A DNA stretch of 64,000 nt, taken from contig NZ_LBCQ02000019.1 of the NCBI RefSeq assembly GCF_001014615.2, forward strand, positions 17,059 through 81,058. Reading direction: 5' to 3'. The notes under the pieces are model-generated. The model was not told the origin of the DNA. It saw only the letters and a program-made list of their open reading frames with translations, and made no database searches. How positions within the stretch are numbered: position 1 is the stretch's first letter; every line of letters begins with the position of its first letter. Source of the stretch: Aquamicrobium sp. LC103. GTDB lineage: Bacteria; Pseudomonadota; Alphaproteobacteria; Rhizobiales; Rhizobiaceae. The position numbers and the translations under genes are program-made. Shown in pieces: positions 35,110-43,895 of this stretch.

Positions 35110-35625
35110 TCAGCCACGCCGTATCGGACCGCCGACGATGCGGGCGGCCAGATGGATGAGGATCACGATGCAGACCGTCGGGATCGCGGCGGCGATGAAG
35201 ACAAGGTTGAGCCCAAGCCCCGGCGAGGTACGGGCCGACATGCGGATCAGGAAGCTGCGGGCGAGGTCCATGCCCGCGCCGAACAGCGAATAATAGAGGA
35301 TCGGGCCGACAAATATGATAGCGGTCAGGCCGATCGCGAGCTTGGCAAGGAGCGCGCTGCGATCGCGTGCGTTCTCGTCAATCCACACAACGGCGGGATC
35401 GGCTGCCCGTCGGAACGCGGCGGTCGCGCCGAGCAGGCCGCCCCAGACCATTAGGTATCGGGCAAGCTCCTCCGTCCAGACCGGCGGCTGCCGAAGGCCG
35501 TAGCGCGAGACGACCTGCAGCATGATCACGCAGACCATGCCCACTAGCGCCGTCTTCGCAAGAAAGAGGCACACACGGTCGATCCCCCCGCTGAGAGCGA
35601 TGACGGCATCGCCGGCCTTCGTCAT
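35110..35625 (-). CDS. dctQ: TRAP transporter small permease (DctQ)
   Basis: A 171-residue protein with four hydrophobic segments and the DctQ core MLQVVSRYGLRQPPVWTEELARYLMVW (quoted in part: VVSRYGLRQPPVWTEELA). The ATG overlaps the DctP stop by four bases. It is the second membrane piece of the TRAP importer, read after dctM and dctP. Confidence 0.9.
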   Translation of the reverse strand: MTKAGDAVIALSGGIDRVCLFLAKTALVGMVCVIMLQVVSRYGLRQPPVWTEELARYLMVWGGLLGATAAFRRAADPAVVWIDENARDRSALLAKLAIGLTAIIFVGPILYYSLFGAGMDLARSFLIRMSARTSPGLGLNLVFIAAAIPTVCIVILIHLAARIVGGPIRRG

Positions 35626-36617
35626 TGGCGGGTCTGATCCGCGGCCGCCGTAAAGGCGTCGATAGCGTCAGCGGGCATCAGGCTCGGCCACGCCGCCTTT
35701 GACCGTTTGACGAATTCGGCGCGCGATTCAGGTGACAGGCTGGTGACGGTAACGCCCTTCTCGCGGAGCTGGTCGAGTTCCTTTGCAGCAGCGTCAGCAG
35801 TCCACGCGCGGTTTTTCTCGTTGGCGAGACTGATGGCAGCATCGACTTTGGCACGGTCCTCATCGGACAGATCTTCATACCAGTCATTCGACATCAGCGC
35901 TGAGCGAAACGGCGTGCCGGAACCGGCATCGGTGTAGTATTTGAGATAGTCGGTATGCTGGAAGATCAGCGCAACGACGGGTGGATTCACATAGCCATCG
36001 ACCATGCCCTGTTGGAGACCCGTCATGAATTCGGGCATGTCGATCACCACCGACGATGCACCCCATTCCTCGATCAGCCGCGTCTGCGTAGCATCGATGG
36101 CGCGGATACGCATTCCATCTAGATCGGCCAACGTCTCGATTGGCTTCTTGGAGTTGAAAATACCGACCGTGCCGCCGAGGCCAGTGAGACCGGCGATGCG
36201 TACTCCCTGCGTCTGCATGGACGCGTCGATGGAGTCGAGAATGTCGGTTTCGTCCAGCGCACGGAACATATGTTCCATGTCATCGAACATATAGGGAGCC
36301 ATGAAGCCCTGCACCCGCGGGTCGATCTCGTTGATCATCACGAAGTTAGTGACACCGAACTGCAGCAGGCCTTGCGAAAGCTGGTCCACCACCTCCGGGT
36401 CCTTGCCAAGTGCGCCGCCGGGATAGACGGTCGCCTCGAAGCCGTCTTCCTTGAGCTTGATGGCGAGATCTTCCGCCCAGACCCAGTCGCCGCAAACCTG
36501 CACGGCGGGGCATCCGACACCAATGCGGATTTCCTCTGCCTGCACGAGTGCTACGCCGCTCATCACGGACGACGCGAGAAACGCCGCGCCGAGCATGAGC
36601 TTTGATGACGTTCTCAT
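35622..36617 (-). CDS. dctP: TRAP transporter substrate-binding protein (DctP)
   Basis: A 331-residue periplasmic protein. Start placed at the ATG at 36617, seven bases after AAGGGG; an ATG two codons earlier is too close to that RBS. Sec signal at ~5-28 (LMLGAAFLASSVMSGVALVQA without its last residues). DctP features are the mid-region LADLDGMRIRAIDATQTRLI (~155) and PEFMTGLQQGMVDGYVNPP (~185), the ligand-reading motif. It binds the substrate of this operon, likely an organic acid or small amide. Confidence 0.9.
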   Translation of the reverse strand: MRTSSKLMLGAAFLASSVMSGVALVQAEEIRIGVGCPAVQVCGDWVWAEDLAIKLKEDGFEATVYPGGALGKDPEVVDQLSQGLLQFGVTNFVMINEIDPRVQGFMAPYMFDDMEHMFRALDETDILDSIDASMQTQGVRIAGLTGLGGTVGIFNSKKPIETLADLDGMRIRAIDATQTRLIEEWGASSVVIDMPEFMTGLQQGMVDGYVNPPVVALIFQHTDYLKYYTDAGSGTPFRSALMSNDWYEDLSDEDRAKVDAAISLANEKNRAWTADAAAKELDQLREKGVTVTSLSPESRAEFVKRSKAAWPSLMPADAIDAFTAAADQTRQ

Positions 36618-36645
36618 TTTCATTCCCCTTTATCGTGTGTTGCGA

Positions 36646-37968
36646 TCATTGGACGAAGCCTGCCTGTCTCGGGATATAGAGGGTGATCTCGGGCACCAGC
36701 ACGAGCACCAGAAGCATGACAACGAGCAGGAAGAAGAGTGGCAGGATCGCCCGGGCGAGCTTCAGATAGGAGACGCCGCTCATGGCCGAGACGACCATCA
36801 GAACGCCGCCGACAGGCGGCGAAACGAGGCCGATGGTCAGGTTAAGACAGACCACCACACCGACATGCACCGGATCAGCACCGCCAGCGATCGCGGCTGG
36901 TATGAGCAGCGGTACTAGGAGAACCATAGCCATCATGTTGTCCATGAACATGCCAACGACCAGGAAGAACATTGTGATCAGGAGCAGATAGCCGACGCCG
37001 CTGATTCCTGCGGAGTCGATGAGCGCGGCAATATGCTGCGGCAGGTTCTGGATGGCTACGAGATAGCCGAAAATGGCGGCGGCAAACAGGATGACGAAGA
37101 TAGCGCCGGTCAGCAACGCAGCGCGCTCCAGGGCGGCGTTGAGGTGGCCCACGAACTCGCGCATCGCCTTTCGGTTGCCTACGCCCGGCTGCTGGAGAGC
37201 ATAGGTGGCACCCGTCAAAGTGGCAATGACGACAGCAAGCGCAGCGGCTTCCGTAGGCGTGACGATGCCGAACACGATGCCGCCCAGCATGACGGCCGGC
37301 ACGAACAGGGCGGGCAGCGCCTTCACCAGCGTTGGAAACACGGCCGGCATTTCGGTGTTGCGCCCGCCCGGCAGATTGTAGCGGCGCGCAGCATAGGCGT
37401 TGTAGGCGAACAGGCCGGCCGCCACGAAAAGACCGGGCAGGATGCCTCCCGCAAACAGCGCCGCGACCGATACGTTCATCAGCGCGCCATAGAAGATCAT
37501 CACCACGGATGGCGGGATCAGAGGTCCGAGCACGGAAGACGCGGCAGTGAGCGCGGTCGCATACTCGGCCGGATAGCCGCGCTTGCGCATTTCGGGCACC
37601 AGCGCGCTGGTGGTTGCTGCTGCATCTGCGACCGCCGAGCCGGACATGGACGACATGAAAATGCTGGTGGCAACGTTGACGTGGCCAAGACCACCGCGAA
37701 ACCGCCCGACGATGAGCATGGCCAGGTCGATCAACGCCCTGGTGATGCCGCCCCGGCTCATCAGTTCGCCGGCGAGAATGAACAGCGGCATAGCAAGGAA
37801 TGTGAATACGTCGAGCTGGCTTAGAACCCGTTGCGGCAGAATCGCCAGATGGCGCGCCTGATCGGCGGCGAAAAAGCTCAGCACGGCCGCCGCGCCGGTC
37901 ACGTAAGCAATTGCCGCGCCGCCGGTTAGGGTTGCCGCGACAAACAAGATGATAGCGATCCACGCCAT
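36646..37968 (-). CDS. dctM: TRAP transporter large permease (DctM)
   Basis: A 440-residue polytopic protein with about 12 hydrophobic segments, first gene of the minus-strand operon ending with the OCD-family gene. It has LAMPLFILAGELMSRGGIT (~60), GPLIPPSVVMIFYG (~148) and a hydrophobic C-terminal helix. The unusual order M-P-Q puts the large permease first. It is divergent from the XRE-cupin regulator, with a palindrome in the 105-bp spacer. Confidence 0.91.
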   Translation of the reverse strand: MAWIAIILFVAATLTGGAAIAYVTGAAAVLSFFAADQARHLAILPQRVLSQLDVFTFLAMPLFILAGELMSRGGITRALIDLAMLIVGRFRGGLGHVNVATSIFMSSMSGSAVADAAATTSALVPEMRKRGYPAEYATALTAASSVLGPLIPPSVVMIFYGALMNVSVAALFAGGILPGLFVAAGLFAYNAYAARRYNLPGGRNTEMPAVFPTLVKALPALFVPAVMLGGIVFGIVTPTEAAALAVVIATLTGATYALQQPGVGNRKAMREFVGHLNAALERAALLTGAIFVILFAAAIFGYLVAIQNLPQHIAALIDSAGISGVGYLLLITMFFLVVGMFMDNMMAMVLLVPLLIPAAIAGGADPVHVGVVVCLNLTIGLVSPPVGGVLMVVSAMSGVSYLKLARAILPLFFLLVVMLLVLVLVPEITLYIPRQAGFVQ

Positions 37969-38006
37969 TTCTTGCTCCCCTTATTGCTGACAGGATTTTC
38001 CTATTA

Positions 38007-38030
38007 GAAAATTTTGTCAAACAAATTTTC
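38007..38030. promoter_or_regulatory. GAAAATTT-N8-AAATTTTC operator between dctM and XRE gene
   Basis: Perfect 8-bp inverted arms at 38007-38014 and 38023-38030. The half-site TTTTCC is also repeated at 37996-38001 and 38026-38031. AT-rich, centred in the 105-bp divergent region, 44 bases before the XRE start: probable operator for the divergent regulator. Confidence 0.6.
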
Positions 38031-38073
38031 CGATGATAGGGTTTGCCGAGAATCCGAAACAAATGGAGCGGCG

Positions 38074-38727
38074 ATGGGTGGTCGTGCGGCTAACGAGATA
38101 TTCGCTTTTGGTCCGCATCTGCGCGCCCTGCGACACACCGCGGACATGACCCTGAAGGAGGTGGCCGCCCGTGCGGGACTGGCGGTCTCCACCATTTCCA
38201 AGATCGAAAACGACCGGATGTCACCGACTTATGATGTGCTGCTGAAGCTGTCGAAGGGGCTTGATGTCGATCTGGTGACGCTGATGGCAGGGCCGGCGCG
38301 CGCGCTGGTGAACGCTCCGGCAGGTCGTATCGATGTGACACGCGCAGGTGAGCGGCGGGCCTACCCAACCGGTACTTATGTCTACGAGCCATTCGCGATG
38401 CGCCTAACGAACCGGCTAATGGACCCGACCTTCGTGCGCGTTATCGCCCGCTCGATCGACGAATTTCCCGAGCTGGTGCGTCATCCGGGCGAGGAATGCG
38501 TGTTCGTCATCTCCGGTGCAGTGGAGATGCATCTGGAATTCTACGCGCCGATACGGTTGGAGGCCGGCGACAGCGTCTATTTCGACGGCCGCATGGGCCA
38601 CGCCTACATCTCGGTCAGCGAAGAGGATGCGCATATCCTCAACATCTGCGCTGGCGTCGGCGAGCAGAATGTGAGCCAGATGACGAACGGGATGCTTTCG
38701 GTGCTGACGACGAGTCAGCCAAAATAG
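38074..38727 (+). CDS. XRE-family regulator with cupin sensor domain
   Basis: A 217-residue protein; ATG at 38074 with GGAG just upstream, preferred to a TTG 20 codons earlier that lies inside the palindrome. The HTH is residues ~14-68 (LRALRHTADMTLKEVAARAG, AVSTISKIENDRMSPTYDVL). The C-terminal cupin (~120-195) includes HPGEECVFVISGAVEMHLEF and VYFDGRMGHAYISV. Such regulators sense small carboxylates or amino acids and usually control the adjacent uptake genes; here the TRAP/MlrC operon. Confidence 0.9.
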   Translation: MGGRAANEIFAFGPHLRALRHTADMTLKEVAARAGLAVSTISKIENDRMSPTYDVLLKLSKGLDVDLVTLMAGPARALVNAPAGRIDVTRAGERRAYPTGTYVYEPFAMRLTNRLMDPTFVRVIARSIDEFPELVRHPGEECVFVISGAVEMHLEFYAPIRLEAGDSVYFDGRMGHAYISVSEEDAHILNICAGVGEQNVSQMTNGMLSVLTTSQPK

Positions 38728-38807
38728 TGAGCACCGCTTGCCGAAGGCCCCATGGTACGGCTAAGACATGGCTCCTCCTGACAAGCGATTGTCAGTCCAT
38801 AAACGGC

Positions 38808-39575
38808 TCAGTACGTGGCTCTGCCGCCCGAGATATCGAAAGTCGCTCCGGTGGAAAACGAGCATCGCGCGGATGCAAGCCACACGACGAGCTCGGCAAT
38901 CTCTCCTGGCTGCCCCATCCGACCCATCGGCACCTTGTCGAGAACCAGAGCGCGTTGGGCCTTCGTCATCTGGAAGATCAGGTCGGTTTCGATGATCGCG
39001 GGTGCAACGCAATTGACCAGAACGCCCGAGTGGGCGAGTTCCTTGCCCAGCGACTTGGTAAACCCAATCACCGCCGCCTTGGACGCTGAGTAGGCGGCCT
39101 GGTTTGGGTTACCTTCCTTGCCGGCGACCGAGGCAAGGTTGACGATCCGGCCGTAGCCTCGAACCTTCATTGGCGCGATGAGGGCCCTACACGACAGGAA
39201 TGTGCTGGTCAGGTTCAGTGCGATTACGCGCTGCCAATCATCAAGTTCATAGTTCTCGACCGGCGCGGTAGGACCGGTCACCCCGACGCAGTTGACGAGG
39301 CAGTCCACATGTCCCGTGCGTTCAAGGGTAACGTTGAGAGCGGAGGCTATTGCAGCTTCGTTTGTAAGATCGCACACGACGTCGTCGGCACCAGCTTGGC
39401 TTGGCTTGGATGCGACGTCCCAAACAACAACGCGAGCGCCCTCCTCGCGCGCGGTTCGAGCGACAGCGCTACCTATGCCACCGCCGCCCCCACCGATCAC
39501 CATGACGCGTCCAGCAAGCAGACCGCCAGCGCATACTGGCGACGAGACGGGATCTCGATCGGTTGGGCTCTTCAC
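38808..39575 (-). CDS. SDR-family oxidoreductase
   Basis: A 255-residue short-chain dehydrogenase. The cofactor loop is GGGGGGIGSA (~28-37), NCVGV (~95), catalytic Ser in VNLASVAG (~145), and YSASKAAVIGF (Tyr ~160/Lys ~164). GTG start at 39575 overlaps the FAD oxidoreductase stop (GTGA). Last gene of the minus-strand operon with the second sugar ABC importer. Likely oxidises a sugar or polyol. Confidence 0.87.
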   Translation of the reverse strand: MKSPTDRDPVSSPVCAGGLLAGRVMVIGGGGGGIGSAVARTAREEGARVVVWDVASKPSQAGADDVVCDLTNEAAIASALNVTLERTGHVDCLVNCVGVTGPTAPVENYELDDWQRVIALNLTSTFLSCRALIAPMKVRGYGRIVNLASVAGKEGNPNQAAYSASKAAVIGFTKSLGKELAHSGVLVNCVAPAIIETDLIFQMTKAQRALVLDKVPMGRMGQPGEIAELVVWLASARCSFSTGATFDISGGRATY

Positions 39576-40969
39576 ACTATCGCTCCCTGATCGGCAAGCC
39601 GCTGCCGCAGACGTTGAACCGGCAGTTCGTTAAAGTTCACATTGCCCGAAGCACTGTCTGCAGTCAGCGCGGCCGCGGTGCCTGCGGCCTGTCCCATCGC
39701 GAGGCATGTCCCCATCACGCGCGCGGAGCTTTGTCCTTCGCGCGAGCTGGACAAGCACCTGCCCGCCACGAGGACATTCTCAAGCCCTTTGGGAATAAGG
39801 CAGCCGAATGGAATATCGTATGATCCGCCTCCCTCGATAATCTCCCAATGCACGCCACGTCCCGGGACCCATACGTCGATCGGATGCCCACCCTTTGCTA
39901 TGCTCTCGTCGCGCTTCCTCGCGCTGCGCACATCGTCGCCGGTGAGGACGGTTTCTCCAATGACCCGGCGGGTCTCCCGGATCCCTATACGGGGCGCCAA
40001 ACCGGAAAACTCGGCCCCCTCGAACCCCGGCACCCGCGCCTTCATGAAACGGACGCAAGTCAGCGCCTGATCGAGCAACTCGGTATAGCTGTCGCTCATG
40101 CGGCGCGTATCGGTGGCATCGACATTGCTGATCTTGGTGGAGTTGACGCTGACCTCGCGACGCAACGCCGAGACTGGCGCGAACGCGACGATAGACGTCT
40201 CGAACATCTCGCCGTCGTCTATGGCTTTGCTCAGAAGGGGCCCTTGAGCACTGAGCGTCACCTTTGGCTGTCCCTGCTTATGAAGACCCGCGATCGCCTC
40301 TTCACGCGGGAGAGCGATCGCAGAGAAAGCCTGTTCGGAAATGGCGAAGTTTTCGGGCTGCTCCCTCATAAAGTCCAGCAGCCGTGCGGTATCGACGCCG
40401 ATCATGCGAAACACCATCGTGATCGATTGAAAAGCGCCTGTAGCCGGATCGCCGGCTTCGTGGGCGGCACCCGCAGCGATCGCGAGATCGGCATCGCCGG
40501 AACAGTCTATGAATGTCTTTGCCCGTACGAGAGTTTTGCCCTGTTTGTTGATGAGCAGCAATCCTTTGACTCGCCCCCCATCGCGCACCACCTCGCCGGC
40601 AAATGTATAGAGGCGCAGCTCGACACCTGCCCGCGCCAGCAGACGTGTAATGGCGAATTTCATGTATTCGGGGTCGAATGCTTCGTAGTAGATGGGCCTG
40701 AAATCCGAAAGCCTGCCAACGTACCCGCCGATCCTGTCACATTCTTCCAAAAGGTCGCGGCCGACACCGCCGACGATCCTTTCCCCATTGGAGGACCACA
40801 TCCCCAGCAGGTTGATCCCACTGACGAGTTCTCCGCCCACGCCTGGGCCGGCATCCACCAGCAGGGTACGAGCCCCGTTGCGGGCTGCTCCCAGCGCCGC
40901 ACCGATCCCGCTCGCTCCGGCTCCAACTACGATGGTGTCGTAATGTTCTTCCCTTATCATCTGGGACAT
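39572..40969 (-). CDS. FAD-dependent oxidoreductase (FAD_oxidored/PF12831 type)
   Basis: A 465-residue flavoprotein. Start at the ATG at 40969 (GAGAAG upstream), with another ATG three codons on. It has dinucleotide motif VVGAGASGIGAALGAARNG (~12-30), followed by GGELVSGINLLG (family stretch for PF12831), FIDCSGDADLA (~160) and a final FAD site VLVAGRCLSSSREGQSSARV. It comes between the ABC importer genes and an SDR, so it probably oxidises the imported compound or a derivative. Substrate unknown. Confidence 0.86.
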   Translation of the reverse strand: MSQMIREEHYDTIVVGAGASGIGAALGAARNGARTLLVDAGPGVGGELVSGINLLGMWSSNGERIVGGVGRDLLEECDRIGGYVGRLSDFRPIYYEAFDPEYMKFAITRLLARAGVELRLYTFAGEVVRDGGRVKGLLLINKQGKTLVRAKTFIDCSGDADLAIAAGAAHEAGDPATGAFQSITMVFRMIGVDTARLLDFMREQPENFAISEQAFSAIALPREEAIAGLHKQGQPKVTLSAQGPLLSKAIDDGEMFETSIVAFAPVSALRREVSVNSTKISNVDATDTRRMSDSYTELLDQALTCVRFMKARVPGFEGAEFSGLAPRIGIRETRRVIGETVLTGDDVRSARKRDESIAKGGHPIDVWVPGRGVHWEIIEGGGSYDIPFGCLIPKGLENVLVAGRCLSSSREGQSSARVMGTCLAMGQAAGTAAALTADSASGNVNFNELPVQRLRQRLADQGAIV

Positions 40970-41021
40970 TTTCTTCTCACATGATTGAAATTGCTGGTCT
41001 GAGAGGCCGCCGGCCACAAGA

Positions 41022-42104
41022 TCATCTGGCGGAGGCCAAGGCATCGCCGCTTTGCTTGTCGAAAAAGCTCAGCTTGCCGCGGGTGAGTACAAATCCGTGT
41101 GTCTCGCCCTTGTTCAGGATCACCCCCGCGTCTGTCCGGCACACCACTTCCTGCCCCCCTTCGAGCTCTAGGAGAACGACGCGATCAGGGCCGACCAGTT
41201 CCACCTGCTTGATCAGGCCCCGCGCATCGGCCCTATCGTCGCGCGCGGGCTCAATCGCTTCCATGCGGAAGCCGAGGATCACCGCATCGTCGGCTCCTCG
41301 CCCAGGGATCACCAATTCCATGCCGGGCGCGGAAAAGACCGACTTACCGTTCCGTGAGCGAAGCGAACCTTCGATGAAGTTCATTCCCCGCTCGCCCACG
41401 AAATTGGCGACGAAGGTGTTGACGGGCTTCTCGTAGATCTCGAGCGGAGAAGCGTATTGCTGCAACCTGCCTTCGTTGAAGACGGCAACCTTGTCTGACA
41501 GGCTCAAAGCCTCGCTCTGGTCGTGAGTGACGTAGATTGTCGTGGCGCCGACCCGGTCGTGGAGATCCTTGATGTCCCTGCGCATTTTAATGCGCAACCG
41601 CACATCAAGGTTAGACAGGGGTTCATCCAGCAAGAAGACCTTGGGATTCCTGATCATCGCACGTCCCAAGGCGACACGCTGCTGCTGACCTCCGGAAAGC
41701 TCCTTTGGAAAGCGGTCGAGCAGGTCACCCAAGCCAAGGCTCTCCGCTACCTTGCCGATCGCTTCGGCTATGGCCTGTCGGTCGCGGCGATGCCGTCGCG
41801 CCCGCAAGGGAAAGGCGAGGTTTTCGCCGACCGACATGTGCGGATAGAGCGCATAGCTTTGGAAGACCATCGCTATATTGCGCTTGTCGGGCGAAAGATG
41901 GCTGACCGGATTGCCGTCGATCCAGATCTCTCCCTCATCAGGACGCAGCATTCCCGCCAACAAGTTGAGCGTTGTGCTTTTTCCCGAACCGGAGGGACCG
42001 AGCAGCGACACGAAGCTACCCTTCTCGATATCGAGATCAAGCGCGCTCAGCGCGACTTTGTCACCATAAGTTTTGGTGACGGTTTCAAACTTGACAGAGA
42101 GCAC
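41022..42104 (-). CDS. Sugar ABC transporter ATP-binding protein (MalK/UgpC type)
   Basis: A 360-residue ATPase with Walker A GPSGSGKST (~37-45), signature LSGGQQQRVALGR (~137-149), Walker [13 protein letters not shown] (~157-168), and a C-terminal TOBE domain. It follows the permeases on the same strand by 12 bases and serves the importer encoded at 42117-45173. Confidence 0.93.
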   Translation of the reverse strand: MLSVKFETVTKTYGDKVALSALDLDIEKGSFVSLLGPSGSGKSTTLNLLAGMLRPDEGEIWIDGNPVSHLSPDKRNIAMVFQSYALYPHMSVGENLAFPLRARRHRRDRQAIAEAIGKVAESLGLGDLLDRFPKELSGGQQQRVALGRAMIRNPKVFLLDEPLSNLDVRLRIKMRRDIKDLHDRVGATTIYVTHDQSEALSLSDKVAVFNEGRLQQYASPLEIYEKPVNTFVANFVGERGMNFIEGSLRSRNGKSVFSAPGMELVIPGRGADDAVILGFRMEAIEPARDDRADARGLIKQVELVGPDRVVLLELEGGQEVVCRTDAGVILNKGETHGFVLTRGKLSFFDKQSGDALASAR

Positions 42105-42116
42105 CAGAGCCTCCCG

Positions 42117-42947
42117 CTAACCTTTGACGCTTCCGCCGGTCATTCCGCTTACGAAATGCTTTTGGAACGCTATGAAAACTATAATGACGGGCACGATCGA
42201 GAGCATGGATGCCGCCAGCAGAGGCCCCCAATCGCGGCCGAAGAAGCCCAGGAAATTGTAGACCGCGACCGGCAGCGTGCGCGTAGCAACCGAACTGTTC
42301 ATCACCAAGGCGACCACGAAATCGTTCCAGGCAAAGGTGATGATGAACAGCCCTGCGGCGACCAATGCGGGGGCGCTGAGAGGTGCGACGATCCTGACGA
42401 TAACGCTGAGCCGTGAATGACCATCGATCATGGCGGCGTGTTCGAGCTCGACCGGCAGCGTCTGGATGTAACCCATGAGCATCCAGACCACGATCGGGAG
42501 CTGATAGGCCGTATAGAGCAGGACGAGCCCGGTGCGCGTATCGAGCAGCCCGATTTGTGAAAGCATCGTAAAGGTCGGCACCAATAGCGATGCGATGGGG
42601 ATGCTCATTACCGCTATTATCACGAACATAATCACTGTTCGTCCGCTAAAATTGGCACGAGCGAGCGCGTAGGCTGCAAACAACCCCACGATCAGCGAGA
42701 GCACGAGCGTTGCGGAGGTGACGATCAGCGAATTGACGATGAAATGCTGTACGCCCTCGTCCCACAACCGTTGGTAATGAGCCAAGGTCGGCTCCTCCGG
42801 CAGCATGACGGGGGGATATTGCAAGATCGCCCGACGCGGCTTGAACGAAGTCAGCAGCCCCCAAAGAATTGGAAAGAGCACCGCGAGCGCGATAAGTCCG
42901 TATACGACGAGCGAAGCAAAGACGCGGCCAAGATGTTTGAGGGTCAT
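42117..42947 (-). CDS. Sugar ABC transporter permease (MalG type)
   Basis: A 276-residue membrane protein with about six hydrophobic segments. The EAA loop is LPVELEHAAMIDGHSRLSVI (~165-184), and the C-terminal end HFVSGMTGGSVKG is typical of the MalG branch. Its start overlaps the MalF-type stop by four bases. Confidence 0.92.
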   Translation of the reverse strand: MTLKHLGRVFASLVVYGLIALAVLFPILWGLLTSFKPRRAILQYPPVMLPEEPTLAHYQRLWDEGVQHFIVNSLIVTSATLVLSLIVGLFAAYALARANFSGRTVIMFVIIAVMSIPIASLLVPTFTMLSQIGLLDTRTGLVLLYTAYQLPIVVWMLMGYIQTLPVELEHAAMIDGHSRLSVIVRIVAPLSAPALVAAGLFIITFAWNDFVVALVMNSSVATRTLPVAVYNFLGFFGRDWGPLLAASMLSIVPVIIVFIAFQKHFVSGMTGGSVKG

Positions 42948-43861
42948 CGCCGCTTGCTCCCGAGATTGAACAGGAAGATGATGATGGCCACCAGCGCGAT
43001 GTTGATAAGGAAGATGATGATCGAGGCGGCATTGGCACGGCCGATCGCGTATTCCTCAAACCCCCTCCGAAACATCCACAGTACGAGCGTTTCCGTGGCT
43101 CCATTTGGCCCTCCCCCTGTCAGCACCAGCGGGAACGTGAGGATGTTGACGTAGAAGATGACCAGCCGCACGATCGTGATTAGGATCGCCGTGCGCATCA
43201 GCGGCAAGACGATCCGCCGAAAGGTATAAAAATAGGAAGCTCCATCGACCCGCGCCGCCCATAGCAGCGACGACGGAATGCTCTTCAGTCCCGCCAGCAG
43301 CAACATCATGGCAAACGCGGAATCGCGCCATACCGCGTTTGCCACCAATGCCGCCATCGCCGTGTTCGGATCGCCGAACACGCTGAACGGTTCGACGCCC
43401 AGTGACTCCAGCAGGAGGCCAAACAAACCCGCGTCCTCCGAAAAGACCCAGCGCAACAGCATCGATCCAACGAGCATCGAGATGAAATACGGGATCAGCA
43501 CTATCGTCCGCATCAGCGAGCTGCTGCGTCCGTCCCGTTCAAACATCAGCGCGAGGCCAAAGCCGAAAGCGAAAGTGAAGATGGTGGCGAACGCCGTGAA
43601 GAAGGTGGTCACCCCGACCGCGTTGAGAAATCCCGAATTTCCCAAAGCCCATATGTAATTATCGAAGCCTATCCATCCGCCGGGCACAAAATAGTCATAG
43701 CGCTGGAAGCTCACGGCCAGGGCCGAACTGAGGGGCGCGAAAACGAAGACCCCCTCTATGGCGAGCAGCGGTACGAGATAAACCCACGGAAAAGGTGACC
43801 ACCGGCCCTTTGGGGGAGCGGCCCGAACCCGCTCCCTTGCCGAATGTGATAGCAATGTCAT
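42944..43861 (-). CDS. Sugar ABC transporter permease (MalF/UgpA type)
   Basis: A 305-residue membrane protein with six hydrophobic segments after a basic N-terminus. The ATPase-contact loop is KSIPSSLLWAARVDGASYFY (~205), in which the usual Glu is Leu/Ser, a mildly divergent EAA motif. It follows the binding-protein gene by 34 bases on the minus strand. Confidence 0.9.
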   Translation of the reverse strand: MTLLSHSARERVRAAPPKGRWSPFPWVYLVPLLAIEGVFVFAPLSSALAVSFQRYDYFVPGGWIGFDNYIWALGNSGFLNAVGVTTFFTAFATIFTFAFGFGLALMFERDGRSSSLMRTIVLIPYFISMLVGSMLLRWVFSEDAGLFGLLLESLGVEPFSVFGDPNTAMAALVANAVWRDSAFAMMLLLAGLKSIPSSLLWAARVDGASYFYTFRRIVLPLMRTAILITIVRLVIFYVNILTFPLVLTGGGPNGATETLVLWMFRRGFEEYAIGRANAASIIIFLINIALVAIIIFLFNLGSKRR

Positions 43862-43895
43862 TTAAGTCTCCAGGGAACTCGGAGGCGAATTTCGT

